A DNA stretch of 35,971 nucleotides, from contig NZ_JANAVP010000022.1 in assembly GCF_024213665.1 (NCBI RefSeq), forward strand, positions 1-35,971, written 5' to 3'. The translations under genes were made by a program, and so were the position numbers. The notes under the pieces were generated by a model. It did not search any database. It saw only the letters and a program-made list of their open reading frames with translations, and had not been told where the DNA came from. Shown one piece after another: positions 1 through 7,865 of the stretch. Numbering within the stretch: the first letter of the stretch is position 1; each line of letters begins with the position of its first letter. The stretch comes from Streptomyces sp. A3M-1-3. Lineage in GTDB: Bacteria; Actinomycetota; Actinomycetes; Streptomycetales; Streptomycetaceae.

Positions 1-4
1 CGAT

Positions 5-202
5 TCACCGGGGTATGCAAGCACAACACGACCGACAACGCACTTCTGCGACCAGCACTTTCGCAACAGACCCTAGGACCCGGGTCAGCTCGCGGCTCAA
101 CTCAGCGAGAAAACCCACCCGTTCATACAGGAGGGCCTGGCCGACCTGCTCGCCACTGCCCTCGATCACACCGCGGAAGGCGGTACATGTCGCCGTCGCC
201 AT
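5..202 (-). CDS. Unrecognised 65-aa ORF downstream of the recombinase
   Basis: A short ORF begins with ATG four bases after the stop of the IS607-type recombinase and stops at the window edge region. I do not recognise the product. It has a hydrophilic, helix-prone middle and a Cys-rich tail (residues about 54-62), which looks like out-of-frame or decayed sequence. In intact IS607 elements this is where tnpB would start, but I see no TnpB motif here. It may be the start of a broken partner gene or simply noise. Confidence 0.2.
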   Translation of the reverse strand: MATATCTAFRGVIEGSGEQVGQALLYERVGFLAELSRELTRVLGSVAKVLVAEVRCRSCCACIPR

Positions 203-206
203 CAGC

Positions 207-866
207 CTAGCCACACCCGCCACCCCCGCCCCGGGGCATCGTTCCAGGAGCAGGAGCAGCGTGCTCGATGCGGTTCCCGGCTTCGGCCAGCAGGCCGCGG
301 CGCGCCTCGCGTGAGCGCATCCCGTACATCCGGCCCGCGAAGGTCCCCACCAGCGACATGAAGTCATCCAGCAGCTCCTCCATCCCCCCGGCCGCGCCCT
401 TGGCGTGCATCATTTCCACCTCGACCCCGTGATGGGCCAGGACCTGGATCAGCCAGCCGGTCCCGAACCGGGCAAGCCGGTCCGCATGCGTGACGCGCAC
501 ATGCGTGAACTCGCCCGCCGCCGCCCGCTTCAACAGCCGGTCAAGACCCGGACGCGACTCCCGCAACCCCGAGGCCCGGTCCTTGAAGACCGCGACCACC
601 ACCCCCGAGGCCGAGCCCCGCAACTCCGCCTCCTGCGAGGCCAATGACGACTCCTGCCCACTGGTCCCCGAAACGCGCACATACAACGCCTCACGGCGAC
701 CACCGCTCCCCGCAGCACCGGTCAGTGCGTCCAACGCCCCGATCGAGAAACGGCGTTCCCGCCCTACCCACACCACCGGGACCTTGCCCTCGTTCGCCCA
801 CAACCGCAGCGTGCCCGGGTGAACACCCACCCGCCGCGCGGCCACCGACAACCGAAGAAGCTCCAT
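207..866 (-). CDS. IS607-family serine recombinase (TnpA-type)
   Basis: This encodes a site-specific serine recombinase of the IS607 transposase type, 219 aa from the chosen ATG. An N-terminal MerR-like helix-turn-helix (about residues 4-45) binds DNA. The resolvase domain starts at about residue 59, where LYVRVSG carries the presumed nucleophile Ser66. The motif HADRLARFG (about 127-135) and a GGMEELLDDFMSLV helix (160-173) are typical of this family. The start at 866 is chosen because the HTH begins right after it. The longer reading frame to 923 adds sequence unlike the family. No complete tnpB is visible downstream, so the element looks partial or is a stand-alone recombinase. The DNA upstream (about 900-1015) is AT-richer than the rest of the window, in keeping with acquired DNA. 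Confidence 0.8.
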   Translation of the reverse strand: MELLRLSVAARRVGVHPGTLRLWANEGKVPVVWVGRERRFSIGALDALTGAAGSGGRREALYVRVSGTSGQESSLASQEAELRGSASGVVVAVFKDRASGLRESRPGLDRLLKRAAAGEFTHVRVTHADRLARFGTGWLIQVLAHHGVEVEMMHAKGAAGGMEELLDDFMSLVGTFAGRMYGMRSREARRGLLAEAGNRIEHAAPAPGTMPRGGGGGCG

Positions 867-1016
867 GCCCGACAACCTACGGACCCCACGCCACCAGCCC
901 ACGAGAATCAGCAGGAAACACATTCAATCGGAGGAAACGCCACCCCAAACCCTGCGGATCACCCTCGCATCTGATAAGCAGCATCACCCAGCCTGCTTAA
1001 GCAAAAACCGCAACAG
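867..1016. other. AT-richer gene-free flank of the recombinase
   Basis: No gene is seen in this stretch. Its base composition is lower in G+C than the rest of the window, with short A runs around 1003-1007. It probably holds the recombinase promoter on the minus strand and one end of the mobile element. The junction with host-like sequence lies near 1015-1025. No clear terminal inverted repeat is visible, as expected for IS607-type elements. Confidence 0.4.
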
Positions 1017-1154
1017 TTGAAGACCCTGGCGCCGACCGCCGCGGTCTTCGAGGAGCAGGGCCCGGTCGCGGCGCTGCGCCGCTCCGCCACGGCGGACCGT
1101 ACGACGGCGGGGCGCCACCTCACCAGGTGGCGCCCCGCCGTCGTACGTGTGTAG
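1017..1154 (+). pseudogene. 3' fragment of an interrupted gene
   Basis: An open frame without a start codon runs to a TAG at 1152-1154. Its first part reads LAPTAAVFEEQGPVAALRRS. This resembles the 'GPVAALRRS' segment found in actinobacterial multi-pass membrane proteins, such as those annotated as glycerophosphoryl diester phosphodiesterase membrane domain. Similarity stops after about 25 codons, and the frame then runs into the terminator hairpin. The likely reading is a host gene truncated by insertion or deletion next to the recombinase. The family assignment is tentative. Confidence 0.35.
1098..1147. terminator. Strong bidirectional terminator (23-bp perfect stem)
   Basis: Perfect inverted repeat with 23-nt arms (1098-1120 and 1125-1147) and a 4-nt loop. 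It lies 28 bases past the stop of the SufT-like gene and closes the minus-strand suf operon. It would also stop transcription arriving from the broken gene on the plus strand. No U tract follows, as is usual in Streptomyces. Confidence 0.9.
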
Positions 1155-1175
1155 CGCTGTGCTCAGACGTGCTGG

Positions 1176-1511
1176 TCAGACGTTGAAGCCGAGCGCGCGC
1201 AGCTGCTCACGGCCGTCGTCCGTGATCTTGTCCGGGCCCCACGGCGGCATCCAGACCCAGTTGATCTTCAGTTCGCTGACGATGCCCTCGGTCGCCGACT
1301 TCGCCTGGTCCTCGATCACATCGGTCAGCGGGCAGGCCGCGGACGTCAGCGTCATGTCGAGGGTGGCGACGTTGGAGTCGTCGATGTGGATGCCGTAGAT
1401 CAGGCCGAGGTTGACGACGTCGATGCCCAGCTCAGGGTCGACGACGTCGTACAGCGCCTCACGGACCTCTTCCTCGGAGGCGGGCTTCGTGGTCACAGTG
1501 TCTTCGCTCAT
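1176..1511 (-). CDS. SufT-like metal-sulfur cluster assembly factor (DUF59/MIP18)
   Basis: A 111-aa protein of the DUF59/MIP18 (PaaD/YitW/SufT) family, thought to help mature Fe-S proteins after cluster assembly on SufBCD. The family signature is clear: the VVDPELGIDVVNLGLIY block (about residues 23-39), then TSAACPLTD (about 56-64) with the conserved Cys. The length is normal for a stand-alone member. Its ATG overlaps the sufU stop by four bases, so it is the last, translationally coupled gene of the suf operon. The perfect 23-bp-stem terminator follows directly. Confidence 0.9.
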   Translation of the reverse strand: MSEDTVTTKPASEEEVREALYDVVDPELGIDVVNLGLIYGIHIDDSNVATLDMTLTSAACPLTDVIEDQAKSATEGIVSELKINWVWMPPWGPDKITDDGREQLRALGFNV

Positions 1512-1972
1512 GCCGTCTTCCTCTCGGCGCCATCACCCAGTGCCTGGGCCGTCGCGTCCTTCCACGCCATCCAGCTCAACAGCGCGCATTTCACCCGGGC
1601 GGGGTACTTCGAGACGCCGGCGAACGCGACCGCGTCCTCCAGCACCTCCTCCATGGCCTCGTCCGGCTCGATCTTGCCCTTGGACTGCATCAGCTCCAGG
1701 AAGGTGCTCTGGATCTTCTGCGCCTCGGCCAGTTCCTTGCCGACCAGCAGCTCGTTCAGCACGGAGGCGCTGGCCTGGCTGATGGAGCAGCCCTGGCCCT
1801 CGTAGGACACGTCCGTGATCGTCTGGCCGTCGTACTTCACGCGGAGCGTGATCTCGTCGCCGCACGTCGGGTTGACGTGGTGCACCTCGGCGTCGCCATC
1901 CCGCAAGCCCCGCCCGTGCGGGTGCTTGTAGTGATCCAGGATGACTTCCTGGTACATCGAATCCAGCTTCAC
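1508..1972 (-). CDS. sufU: SufU, zinc-dependent sulfurtransferase partner of SufS
   Basis: SufU accepts persulfide sulfur from the cysteine desulfurase SufS and passes it to the SufBCD scaffold. The 154-aa product has the IscU/NifU-N fold signature (MYQEVILDHYKHPHGRGL near the N-terminus). It also has the three Zn-site Cys residues C37 (NPTCGDE, with D39), C62 (GQGCSIS) and C129 (RVKCALLSW), as in Gram-positive SufU. The GTG at 1972 is chosen because it puts the family-typical KLDSMYQEV directly at the N-terminus. The gene starts 10 bases after the sufS stop and overlaps the next gene by four bases. It is cotranscribed with the whole suf operon. Confidence 0.93.
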   Translation of the reverse strand: MKLDSMYQEVILDHYKHPHGRGLRDGDAEVHHVNPTCGDEITLRVKYDGQTITDVSYEGQGCSISQASASVLNELLVGKELAEAQKIQSTFLELMQSKGKIEPDEAMEEVLEDAVAFAGVSKYPARVKCALLSWMAWKDATAQALGDGAERKTA

Positions 1973-1982
1973 GTCCCAGCCC

Positions 1983-3239
1983 CTAGCCGAAGAAGTTCCG
2001 TACGTGCTCCAGCCCGTCGACCAGGGCATCGACCTCGGCCGGCGTGGAGTACAGGTAGAACGACGCTCGCGTGGTCGCAGGAATTCCGTACCGCAGGCAG
2101 ACCGGCCGCGCGCAGTGGTGGCCGACCCGGACCGCGATGCCCTGCTCGTCCAGTACCTGGCCCACGTCGTGCGGGTGGATGTCGCCGAGGACGAAGGAGA
2201 TGGCCGCGCCCCGGTCCTCGGCCGTCGTCGGGCCGATGATCCGCAGGTCGGGGACCTCCAGCAGGCGCTTGACCGCGTACTCCGTGATCGCGTGCTCATG
2301 CGCGGCGATCTTGTCCATGCCGATCGAGGAGAGGTAGTCCACGGCCGCGCCGAGGCCGACGGCCTGGGCGATCGGGGGCGTGCCGGCCTCGAACTTGTGC
2401 GGAGCGGGCGCGTACGTCGACGAGTGCATCGAAACCGTCTCGATCATCTCGCCGCCGCCGAGGAACGGAGGCAGGTCGTTGAGCAGCTCCTGCCGGCCCC
2501 AGAGCACGCCGATACCGGTCGGGCCGCACATCTTGTGGCCGGTGAAGGCCACGAAGTCGGCGCCGAGCGCCTGTACGTCCAGCGGCATGTGCGGGGCGGC
2601 CTGCGAGGCGTCGACCAGCACCAGGGCGCCGACGTCCTGCGCACGCCGGACGATCGCCTCGACCGGGTTGATCGTGCCCATGATGTTGGAGACCAGCGTG
2701 AAGGAGACGATCTTCGTCTTCTCGGTGATGATCTCTTCGATGTTGGACAGGTCGAGCCGGCCGTCGTCGGTGAGGCCGAACCACTTCAGCTTCGCGCCCG
2801 TGCGCTGCGTGAGCAGCTGCCACGGCACGATGTTGGAGTGGTGCTCCATCTCCGTGATGACGACCTCGGTCTCGCGGTCCACCCGGTAGGGCTCGTCGGC
2901 CCAGCCGAGCATGTTGGCCACGAGGTTGAGCGACTCGGAGGCGTTCTTGGTGAAGATCACCTCGTCGCGGCTCGGCGCGTTGATGAAGGCGGCGACCTTG
3001 TCGCGCGCGCCCTCGTACAGCGCCGTGGCCTCCTCGGCGAGCACGTGCACGCCGCGGTGGACGTTCGCGTTGTGCCGCTCGTAGTACCCGTTGAGCGCGT
3101 CGAGCACCTGGCGCGGCTTCTGCGAAGTCGCCGCGTTGTCCAGATAAACGATCTTCTTCCCGTCGTGGACCACACGATCCAGCAGGGGGAAGTCCTTGCG
3201 GATCGCTTCGGTGTCGAGGAGGCCCGGCAGCTGTGTCAC
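1983..3239 (-). CDS. sufS: SufS cysteine desulfurase
   Basis: Group II PLP-dependent cysteine desulfurase that releases sulfur from L-cysteine for Fe-S cluster assembly. The 418-aa length is standard. Visible motifs are the N-terminal YLDNAATSQKP (32-42), the ITEMEHHSN His pair (128-136), the PLP Schiff-base lysine K236 in FTGHKMCGPTG, and the catalytic persulfide Cys C376 in RVGHHCARP. The TGA overlaps the start region of the operon chain: its ATG region overlaps the sufC stop by four bases. Neighbours sufC and sufU show that it supplies sulfur to the SufBCD scaffold. Confidence 0.96.
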   Translation of the reverse strand: MTQLPGLLDTEAIRKDFPLLDRVVHDGKKIVYLDNAATSQKPRQVLDALNGYYERHNANVHRGVHVLAEEATALYEGARDKVAAFINAPSRDEVIFTKNASESLNLVANMLGWADEPYRVDRETEVVITEMEHHSNIVPWQLLTQRTGAKLKWFGLTDDGRLDLSNIEEIITEKTKIVSFTLVSNIMGTINPVEAIVRRAQDVGALVLVDASQAAPHMPLDVQALGADFVAFTGHKMCGPTGIGVLWGRQELLNDLPPFLGGGEMIETVSMHSSTYAPAPHKFEAGTPPIAQAVGLGAAVDYLSSIGMDKIAAHEHAITEYAVKRLLEVPDLRIIGPTTAEDRGAAISFVLGDIHPHDVGQVLDEQGIAVRVGHHCARPVCLRYGIPATTRASFYLYSTPAEVDALVDGLEHVRNFFG

Positions 3240-4000
3240 GCGGTTGCGCCACCCTTCACGTAGGACTCGTAGCCCTCGGCCTCGAGCTTGTCGGCGAGCT
3301 CGGCGCCGCCGGACTCGGCGATGCGGCCGTTCGCGAACACGTGCACGAAGTCGGGCTTGATGTAGCGCAGGATGCGCGTGTAGTGCGTGATCAGCAGGGT
3401 GCCGACCTCACCGCCCTCGCGGACCCGGTTGACGCCCTCGGAGACGATCCGCAGCGCGTCGACGTCCAGGCCGGAGTCGGTCTCGTCGAGGATCGCGATC
3501 TTCGGCTTGAGCAGCTCGAGCTGGAGGATCTCGTGGCGCTTCTTCTCACCGCCGGAGAAGCCCTCGTTGACGTTGCGCTCGGCGAAGGCGGGGTCCATGT
3601 TGAGGCGCTCCATGGCCTCCTTGACCTCCTTGACCCACAGCCGCAGCTTGGGGGCCTCGCCGCGGATCGCCGTCGCCGACGTACGCAGGAAGTTGGAGAC
3701 CGAGACGCCGGGGACCTCGACCGGGTACTGCATGGCGAGGAAGACGCCGGCGCGTGCGCGCTCGTCGACCGTCATCTCCAGGACGTTCTCGCCGTCGAGA
3801 GAGACGGTGCCGCCGGTGATCGTGTACTTCGGGTGACCGGCGAGCGAGTACGCAAGAGTCGACTTGCCAGAGCCGTTCGGGCCCATGATCGCGTGCGTCT
3901 CGCCCTGCTTGACGGTCAGGTCGACGCCCTTGAGGATCTCGCGGGCGCCGCCATCGGCCTCGACGGAGACGTGCAGGTCGTTGATTTCAAGCGTTGCCAT
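3236..4000 (-). CDS. sufC: SufC, Fe-S scaffold ATPase
   Basis: ABC-type ATPase of the cytosolic SufBCD complex; it is not a transporter subunit. The 254-aa product has Walker A GPNGSGKS (40-47), the signature FSGGEKKRHE (148-157), Walker B KIAILDETDSGLD (167-179) and the switch His in THYTR. The 'LDETDSGLD' form is typical of SufC, as opposed to exporter ATPases. The ATG at 4000 is chosen because MATLEINDLHV is the family N-terminus. It lies seven bases after the ferredoxin stop, and the gene overlaps sufS by four bases. Confidence 0.96.
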   Translation of the reverse strand: MATLEINDLHVSVEADGGAREILKGVDLTVKQGETHAIMGPNGSGKSTLAYSLAGHPKYTITGGTVSLDGENVLEMTVDERARAGVFLAMQYPVEVPGVSVSNFLRTSATAIRGEAPKLRLWVKEVKEAMERLNMDPAFAERNVNEGFSGGEKKRHEILQLELLKPKIAILDETDSGLDVDALRIVSEGVNRVREGGEVGTLLITHYTRILRYIKPDFVHVFANGRIAESGGAELADKLEAEGYESYVKGGATA

Positions 4001-4007
4001 GGGTGCC

Positions 4008-4325
4008 TCAGGACTCCTGGGTGACGGAGACGAGCACATCGTCCCCTTCGATCTTTACGGGGTATACGGGGACGGGGCGCGTCGCGGGAAGGCCGGACGG
4101 CTTGCCGGTACGGAGGTCAAAGCTGGATCCGTGCAGCCAGCACTCGATCTGGCAGTCCTCGACCTCGCCCTCCGAGAGGGAGACGTTCGCGTGCGAGCAG
4201 ATGTCGTTGATCGCGTACACCTCGCCCTCGGTGCGCACGACGGAGACCGGCGTGCCGTCGAGTTCCACCCGCTTCGGGGTGTCGTCCTCCAGCTCGCTCA
4301 GCGCACAAGCCTTGACGAAGGCCAT
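4008..4325 (-). CDS. Rieske-type [2Fe-2S] ferredoxin of the suf operon
   Basis: A 105-aa bacterial Rieske ferredoxin (NirD/BphF-like fold). The cluster ligands are visible as C43-x-H45 (CSHANVSL) and C62-x2-H65 (CWLHGSSFD). There is no signal peptide or membrane segment, so it is cytosolic. Its place between sufD and sufC is typical of actinobacterial suf operons, where it may supply electrons for cluster assembly or repair; that role is inferred. The ATG shares one base with the sufD stop, a tight coupling. Confidence 0.93.
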   Translation of the reverse strand: MAFVKACALSELEDDTPKRVELDGTPVSVVRTEGEVYAINDICSHANVSLSEGEVEDCQIECWLHGSSFDLRTGKPSGLPATRPVPVYPVKIEGDDVLVSVTQES

Positions 4326-5503
4326 CAGACGGAAGCCTCCAGCTCGGCGTCGATCTTGGCGATCAGACGCTCCTCGACATCCGGCAGACCGATCCGCTGG
4401 ACCAGCTCGGCGAAGAAGCCGCGCACCACGAGCCGGCGGGCCTCGTCGGCCGGCATGCCGCGCGACTGCAGGTAGAAGAGCTGCTCGTCGTCGAAGCGGC
4501 CGGTGGCGGAGGCGTGGCCGGCCCCGACGATCTCGCCGGTCTCGATCTCCAGGTTGGGGACCGAGTCGACCCGCGCGCCGTCGGTGAGGACGAGGTTGCG
4601 GTTCAGCTCGTACGTGTCGGTGCCCTCGGCCCCGACACGGATCAGGACGTCGCCGATCCAGACCGCGTGCGCGTCCTGGCCCTGCAGCGCGCCCTTGAAG
4701 GCCACGTTGGAGCGGCAGTGCGGCGCGTTGTGGTCGACCAGGAGCCGGTGCTCCTGGTGCTGGCCCTGGTCGGTGAAGTACAGGCCGAAAAGCTCGGCCT
4801 CGCCGCCCGGGCCCGCGTACTGCACTCGCGGGTGGATACGGACCAGGTCGCCGCCGAAGGTGACGGTGACCGACTTGAAGGACGCGTCACGGCCGACCAG
4901 CGCGTTGTGCTGCGCCACGTGGACGGCGTTGTCGTCCCAGTCCTGTACGGAGACGACGGTCAGCTTCGCGCCGTCGCCCAGCACGTAGTCGACGTTGGCG
5001 GCGAGCACGGCGTCACCGGTGTGGTCGATGACGACGACAGCCTCGGCGAAGGCGCCCAGCTCCACGACCTGGTGGCCGAAGGCGGTCCCGCCGTCGCCGT
5101 GCACCGCGATCCGGATCGGCTCGTCGAGCACGGTCTCCTTGGGCACCGAGACGACCGAGGCCTTCTCGAAGGAGGAGTAGGCCTGGGCGGCGACCCGGTC
5201 CACCGGGGTACCGGCCCTGCCGAGCCGCGCGTCGCCGCGGTCCACCGTCTCGACGGTGACGCCCTCGGGGGCGATCACCTCGACGGTGAGCACGCCACCG
5301 GCTTCGGCGGAGCCGTCGTGCAGACCGCGGAGGCGGTCGAGCGGGGTGAACCGCCACTCCTCCTCGCGGCCGTGCGGAACCGGGAAGTCCGCCACGTCGA
5401 AGGACGGGGGCGCACTCATACGGGTGGCGACGGTGGACTCGGCGGCCACCGCGATGGACCCGGCGGTGGTGGAACCCGCCGGAATGTTCTGAGCCTCAGC
5501 CAT
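4325..5503 (-). CDS. sufD: SufD, Fe-S scaffold component
   Basis: SufD forms a complex with SufB and SufC, and the SufB/SufD interface builds the nascent cluster. The 392-aa product has a variable N-terminus, a WRFTPL motif near residue 50, the right-handed beta-helix core, and the family C-terminus with FYLQSRGMPADEARRLVVRG. It shares this end with SufB (FYLMSRGMTEFEA). The ATG lies 71 bases from the sufB stop, the largest gap inside the operon. The spacer holds a short TCGAAA repeat but no obvious terminator. Confidence 0.95.
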   Translation of the reverse strand: MAEAQNIPAGSTTAGSIAVAAESTVATRMSAPPSFDVADFPVPHGREEEWRFTPLDRLRGLHDGSAEAGGVLTVEVIAPEGVTVETVDRGDARLGRAGTPVDRVAAQAYSSFEKASVVSVPKETVLDEPIRIAVHGDGGTAFGHQVVELGAFAEAVVVIDHTGDAVLAANVDYVLGDGAKLTVVSVQDWDDNAVHVAQHNALVGRDASFKSVTVTFGGDLVRIHPRVQYAGPGGEAELFGLYFTDQGQHQEHRLLVDHNAPHCRSNVAFKGALQGQDAHAVWIGDVLIRVGAEGTDTYELNRNLVLTDGARVDSVPNLEIETGEIVGAGHASATGRFDDEQLFYLQSRGMPADEARRLVVRGFFAELVQRIGLPDVEERLIAKIDAELEASV

Positions 5504-5574
5504 GGCTGTCGTCGTGCTCTCTCTCTACGTCGAAACGTCGAAATCAGTCGCTGCGGGGGGTGTGTCGGGCTGTG

Positions 5575-6996
5575 CTAGCCGACAGACCCCTCCATCTGCA
5601 GCTCGATCAGCCGGTTGAGCTCCAGTGCGTACTCCATGGGCAGCTCACGCGCGATCGGCTCGACAAAGCCGCGCACGATCATGGCCATGGCCTCGAACTC
5701 CGTCATACCGCGGCTCATCAGGTAGAAGAGCTGGTCGTCGGAGACCTTGGAGACGGTCGCCTCGTGGCCCATGGACACGTCGTCCTCACGGACGTCCACG
5801 TACGGGTAGGTGTCCGAGCGGGAGATCGTGTCGACCAGCAGCGCGTCACAGAGCACGTTGGACTTCGCGCCCGGCGCGCCCTCGCCGATCTCGATCAGAC
5901 CGCGGTACGAGGTACGGCCGCCGCCTCGCGCCACCGACTTGGAGACGATGTTGGACGAGGTGTTCGGGGCCATGTGGACCATCTTGGCGCCGGCGTCCTG
6001 GTGCTGGCCCTCGCCCGCGAAGGCGATGGACAGGGTCTCGCCCTTGGCGTGCTCGCCCATCAGGTAGACGGCCGGGTACTTCATGGTGACCTTGGAGCCG
6101 ATGTTGCCGTCGACCCACTCCATGGTCGCGCCCTCGTACGCCACGGCGCGCTTGGTGACCAGGTTGTAGACGTTGTTCGACCAGTTCTGGATGGTCGTGT
6201 AGCGGCAGCGGCCGCCCTTCTTCACGATGATCTCGACCACGGCGCTGTGCAGCGAGTCCGAGGAGTAGATCGGGGCGGTGCAGCCCTCGACGTAGTGGAC
6301 GTACGCGTCCTCGTCGACGATGATCAGCGTCCGCTCGAACTGGCCCATGTTCTCCGTGTTGATACGGAAGTAGGCCTGCAGCGGGATGTCGACCTTCACG
6401 CCCTTCGGCACGTAGATGAACGAGCCACCGGACCAAACGGCCGAGTTCAGCGACGCGAACTTGTTGTCGCCGACCGGGATTACCGTGCCGAAGTACTCCT
6501 GGAAGAGCTCCGGGTGCTCCTTCAGCGCGGTGTCCGTGTCGAGGAAGATGACGCCCTGCTCCTCCAGGTCCTCGCGGATCTGGTGGTAGACGACCTCGGA
6601 CTCGTACTGGGCCGCGACACCGGCGACGAGGCGCTGCTTCTCCGCCTCCGGGATGCCGAGCCTGTCGTACGTGTTCTTGATGTCCTCCGGCAGCTCCTCC
6701 CACGAAGCGGCCTGCTTCTCGGTGGAGCGCACGAAGTACTTGATGTTGTCGAAGTCGATGCCCGACAGGTCGGAGCCCCAGTTCGGCATGGGCTTCTTGT
6801 CGAACAGGCGCAGACCCTTCAGCCGCAGCTTCAGCATCCACTCGGGCTCGGACTTCTTCGCCGAGATGTCGCGGACGACGTCCTCGGAGAGGCCGCGCTT
6901 CGCCGAGGCGCCGGCTACGTCGGAGTCGGCCCAACCGTATTCGTACGTGCCCAGGCCTTCGAGCTCAGGATGGGCAGTCTCCGTGGGGAGAGTCAT
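5575..6996 (-). CDS. sufB: SufB, main Fe-S scaffold protein
   Basis: SufB is the core scaffold on which the nascent Fe-S cluster is built. The 473-aa length is normal for an intein-free SufB. C383 in the SNVLCDALLVD segment matches the conserved sulfur-accepting Cys. Other family blocks include GSFIYVPKGVKVDIPLQAYFR (about 191-211) and the GRTSYRGLIEIGEGAPG block (about 360-376). The ATG at 6996 follows a strong ribosome binding site (GGGAGGAA) and overlaps the sufR stop by four bases (ATGA), so it is translated from the sufR transcript. Unlike M. tuberculosis SufB, no intein interrupts it. Confidence 0.97.
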   Translation of the reverse strand: MTLPTETAHPELEGLGTYEYGWADSDVAGASAKRGLSEDVVRDISAKKSEPEWMLKLRLKGLRLFDKKPMPNWGSDLSGIDFDNIKYFVRSTEKQAASWEELPEDIKNTYDRLGIPEAEKQRLVAGVAAQYESEVVYHQIREDLEEQGVIFLDTDTALKEHPELFQEYFGTVIPVGDNKFASLNSAVWSGGSFIYVPKGVKVDIPLQAYFRINTENMGQFERTLIIVDEDAYVHYVEGCTAPIYSSDSLHSAVVEIIVKKGGRCRYTTIQNWSNNVYNLVTKRAVAYEGATMEWVDGNIGSKVTMKYPAVYLMGEHAKGETLSIAFAGEGQHQDAGAKMVHMAPNTSSNIVSKSVARGGGRTSYRGLIEIGEGAPGAKSNVLCDALLVDTISRSDTYPYVDVREDDVSMGHEATVSKVSDDQLFYLMSRGMTEFEAMAMIVRGFVEPIARELPMEYALELNRLIELQMEGSVG

Positions 6997-7730
6997 GCGG
7001 GGTTCCTCCCGGCCGTGTTTGCAGATGCTGTGGTGGTGGTGGTCTGTGTTCCGCTGTGCGGAATGAACGTCGTACACACTCCGTCGCCGTGGGCGATGGT
7101 GGCCAGACGCTGCACATGAGTCCCGAGCAGACGGGAGAAGACCTCGGTCTCCGCCTCGCACAGCTGCGGGAACTGCTCGGCCGCGTGGGCTACCGGGCAG
7201 TGGTGCTGGCAGAGCTGTTCGCCGACCGGTGCGCTGCGCGCCGTAGCAGCGTACCCGTCCACGGTCAACGCCCTGGCGAGTGCCTCGGTACGGTCCTCGG
7301 GTGCGGCCGCGTCGACGGCCTTCCGGTAGGTCTCGGCCTGCGCGGCCAGCCGGGCGCGGGCGAAGGCGGCGACTGCCGCTTCTCCCTGCTCCCCGCCGCC
7401 TGCGGCCTCGGAAATCCAGTGCAGGGCATCGACGGCCAGCTTGTCGTACGACTGGTCGAAGGCGTCCCGGCCGCAGTCGGTGAGCGCGAAGACCTTGGCC
7501 GGGCGGCCACGAGTCCGGGCTCCGTACACGCGCTGCTCCCGGGGCTCGACCACGTCGTCGTGTACGAGCGCGTCAAGATGGCGGCGGACGGCGGCCTGGG
7601 TGAGGCCGACCCTCTTGGCGAGGTCCGCCACGGTCGAGGGCCCGTGGTCCAGGATGGACCGCGCGACTCGGGTGCGAGTGGACCGCTCCCCGGTCGCGAG
7701 CTCCTCATGGGCCTCGCCGACGTATTTCAC
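6993..7730 (-). CDS. sufR: SufR, Fe-S-sensing repressor of the suf operon
   Basis: An ArsR/MarR-like winged-helix regulator, first gene of the suf operon. It is expected to bind an Fe-S cluster and repress suf when clusters are plentiful. The HTH is at about residues 18-70 (TVADLAKRVGLTQAAVRRHLDALV). Candidate cluster ligands are C174 and C178 (LCQHHCPV), C191 (QLCEAE) and C219, the arrangement known for SufR. The frame extends to a TTG at 7766, but I choose the GTG at 7730. The predicted -10 (AACAAT, 7742-7737) and -35 (TTGTCG, 7766-7761) then give a leaderless mRNA starting at that GTG. The threonine-rich tail (about 228-234) is unusual. Confidence 0.88.
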   Translation of the reverse strand: MKYVGEAHEELATGERSTRTRVARSILDHGPSTVADLAKRVGLTQAAVRRHLDALVHDDVVEPREQRVYGARTRGRPAKVFALTDCGRDAFDQSYDKLAVDALHWISEAAGGGEQGEAAVAAFARARLAAQAETYRKAVDAAAPEDRTEALARALTVDGYAATARSAPVGEQLCQHHCPVAHAAEQFPQLCEAETEVFSRLLGTHVQRLATIAHGDGVCTTFIPHSGTQTTTTTASANTAGRNPA

Positions 7731-7743
7731 AACACCATTGTTG
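7730..7743. promoter_or_regulatory. SufR operator CAAC-N6-GTTG
   Basis: An inverted repeat CAAC-ACCATT-GTTG lies exactly at the sufR start. It matches the CAAC-N6-GTTG form described for Streptomyces SufR. It covers the predicted -10 box (AACAAT, 7742-7737) and the probable transcription start, so bound SufR would block RNA polymerase and autoregulate the whole operon. The promoter assignment (TTGTCG-N18-AACAAT) is my inference. Confidence 0.75.
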
Positions 7744-7865
7744 CGTAATTCCCCAAGCCGCGACAAGCGGTGCAGGTGGGCGGCCTCAGGTGGCCTCGGT
7801 CACTAAGGGTTACCTAATCAGCCCCCCGGACCGAGGGCCCCCAAGGGCTCTCTAGACTCGCCCCT

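Noticed and set aside
5..367. 120-aa minus-strand ORF overlapping the recombinase
   Set aside because: Its first part is an out-of-frame reading of the recombinase C-terminus; only the part after 202 is kept as a weak candidate.
1941..3263. 440-aa plus-strand ORF opposite sufS, and similar long ORFs opposite sufB, gap, pgk, uvrC and pgi
   Set aside because: They are frame shadows of strongly conserved genes with no recognisable domain.
5575..6996. Intein in SufB
   Set aside because: M. tuberculosis SufB carries one, but this protein is 473 aa and runs through all family blocks without interruption.
7803..7817. Iron-box-like CTAAGGGTTACCTAA between sufR and the ABC ATPase
   Set aside because: It has the right half-site letters, but the length and symmetry do not match the 19-bp IdeR/DmdR box, so it was not called as an operator.
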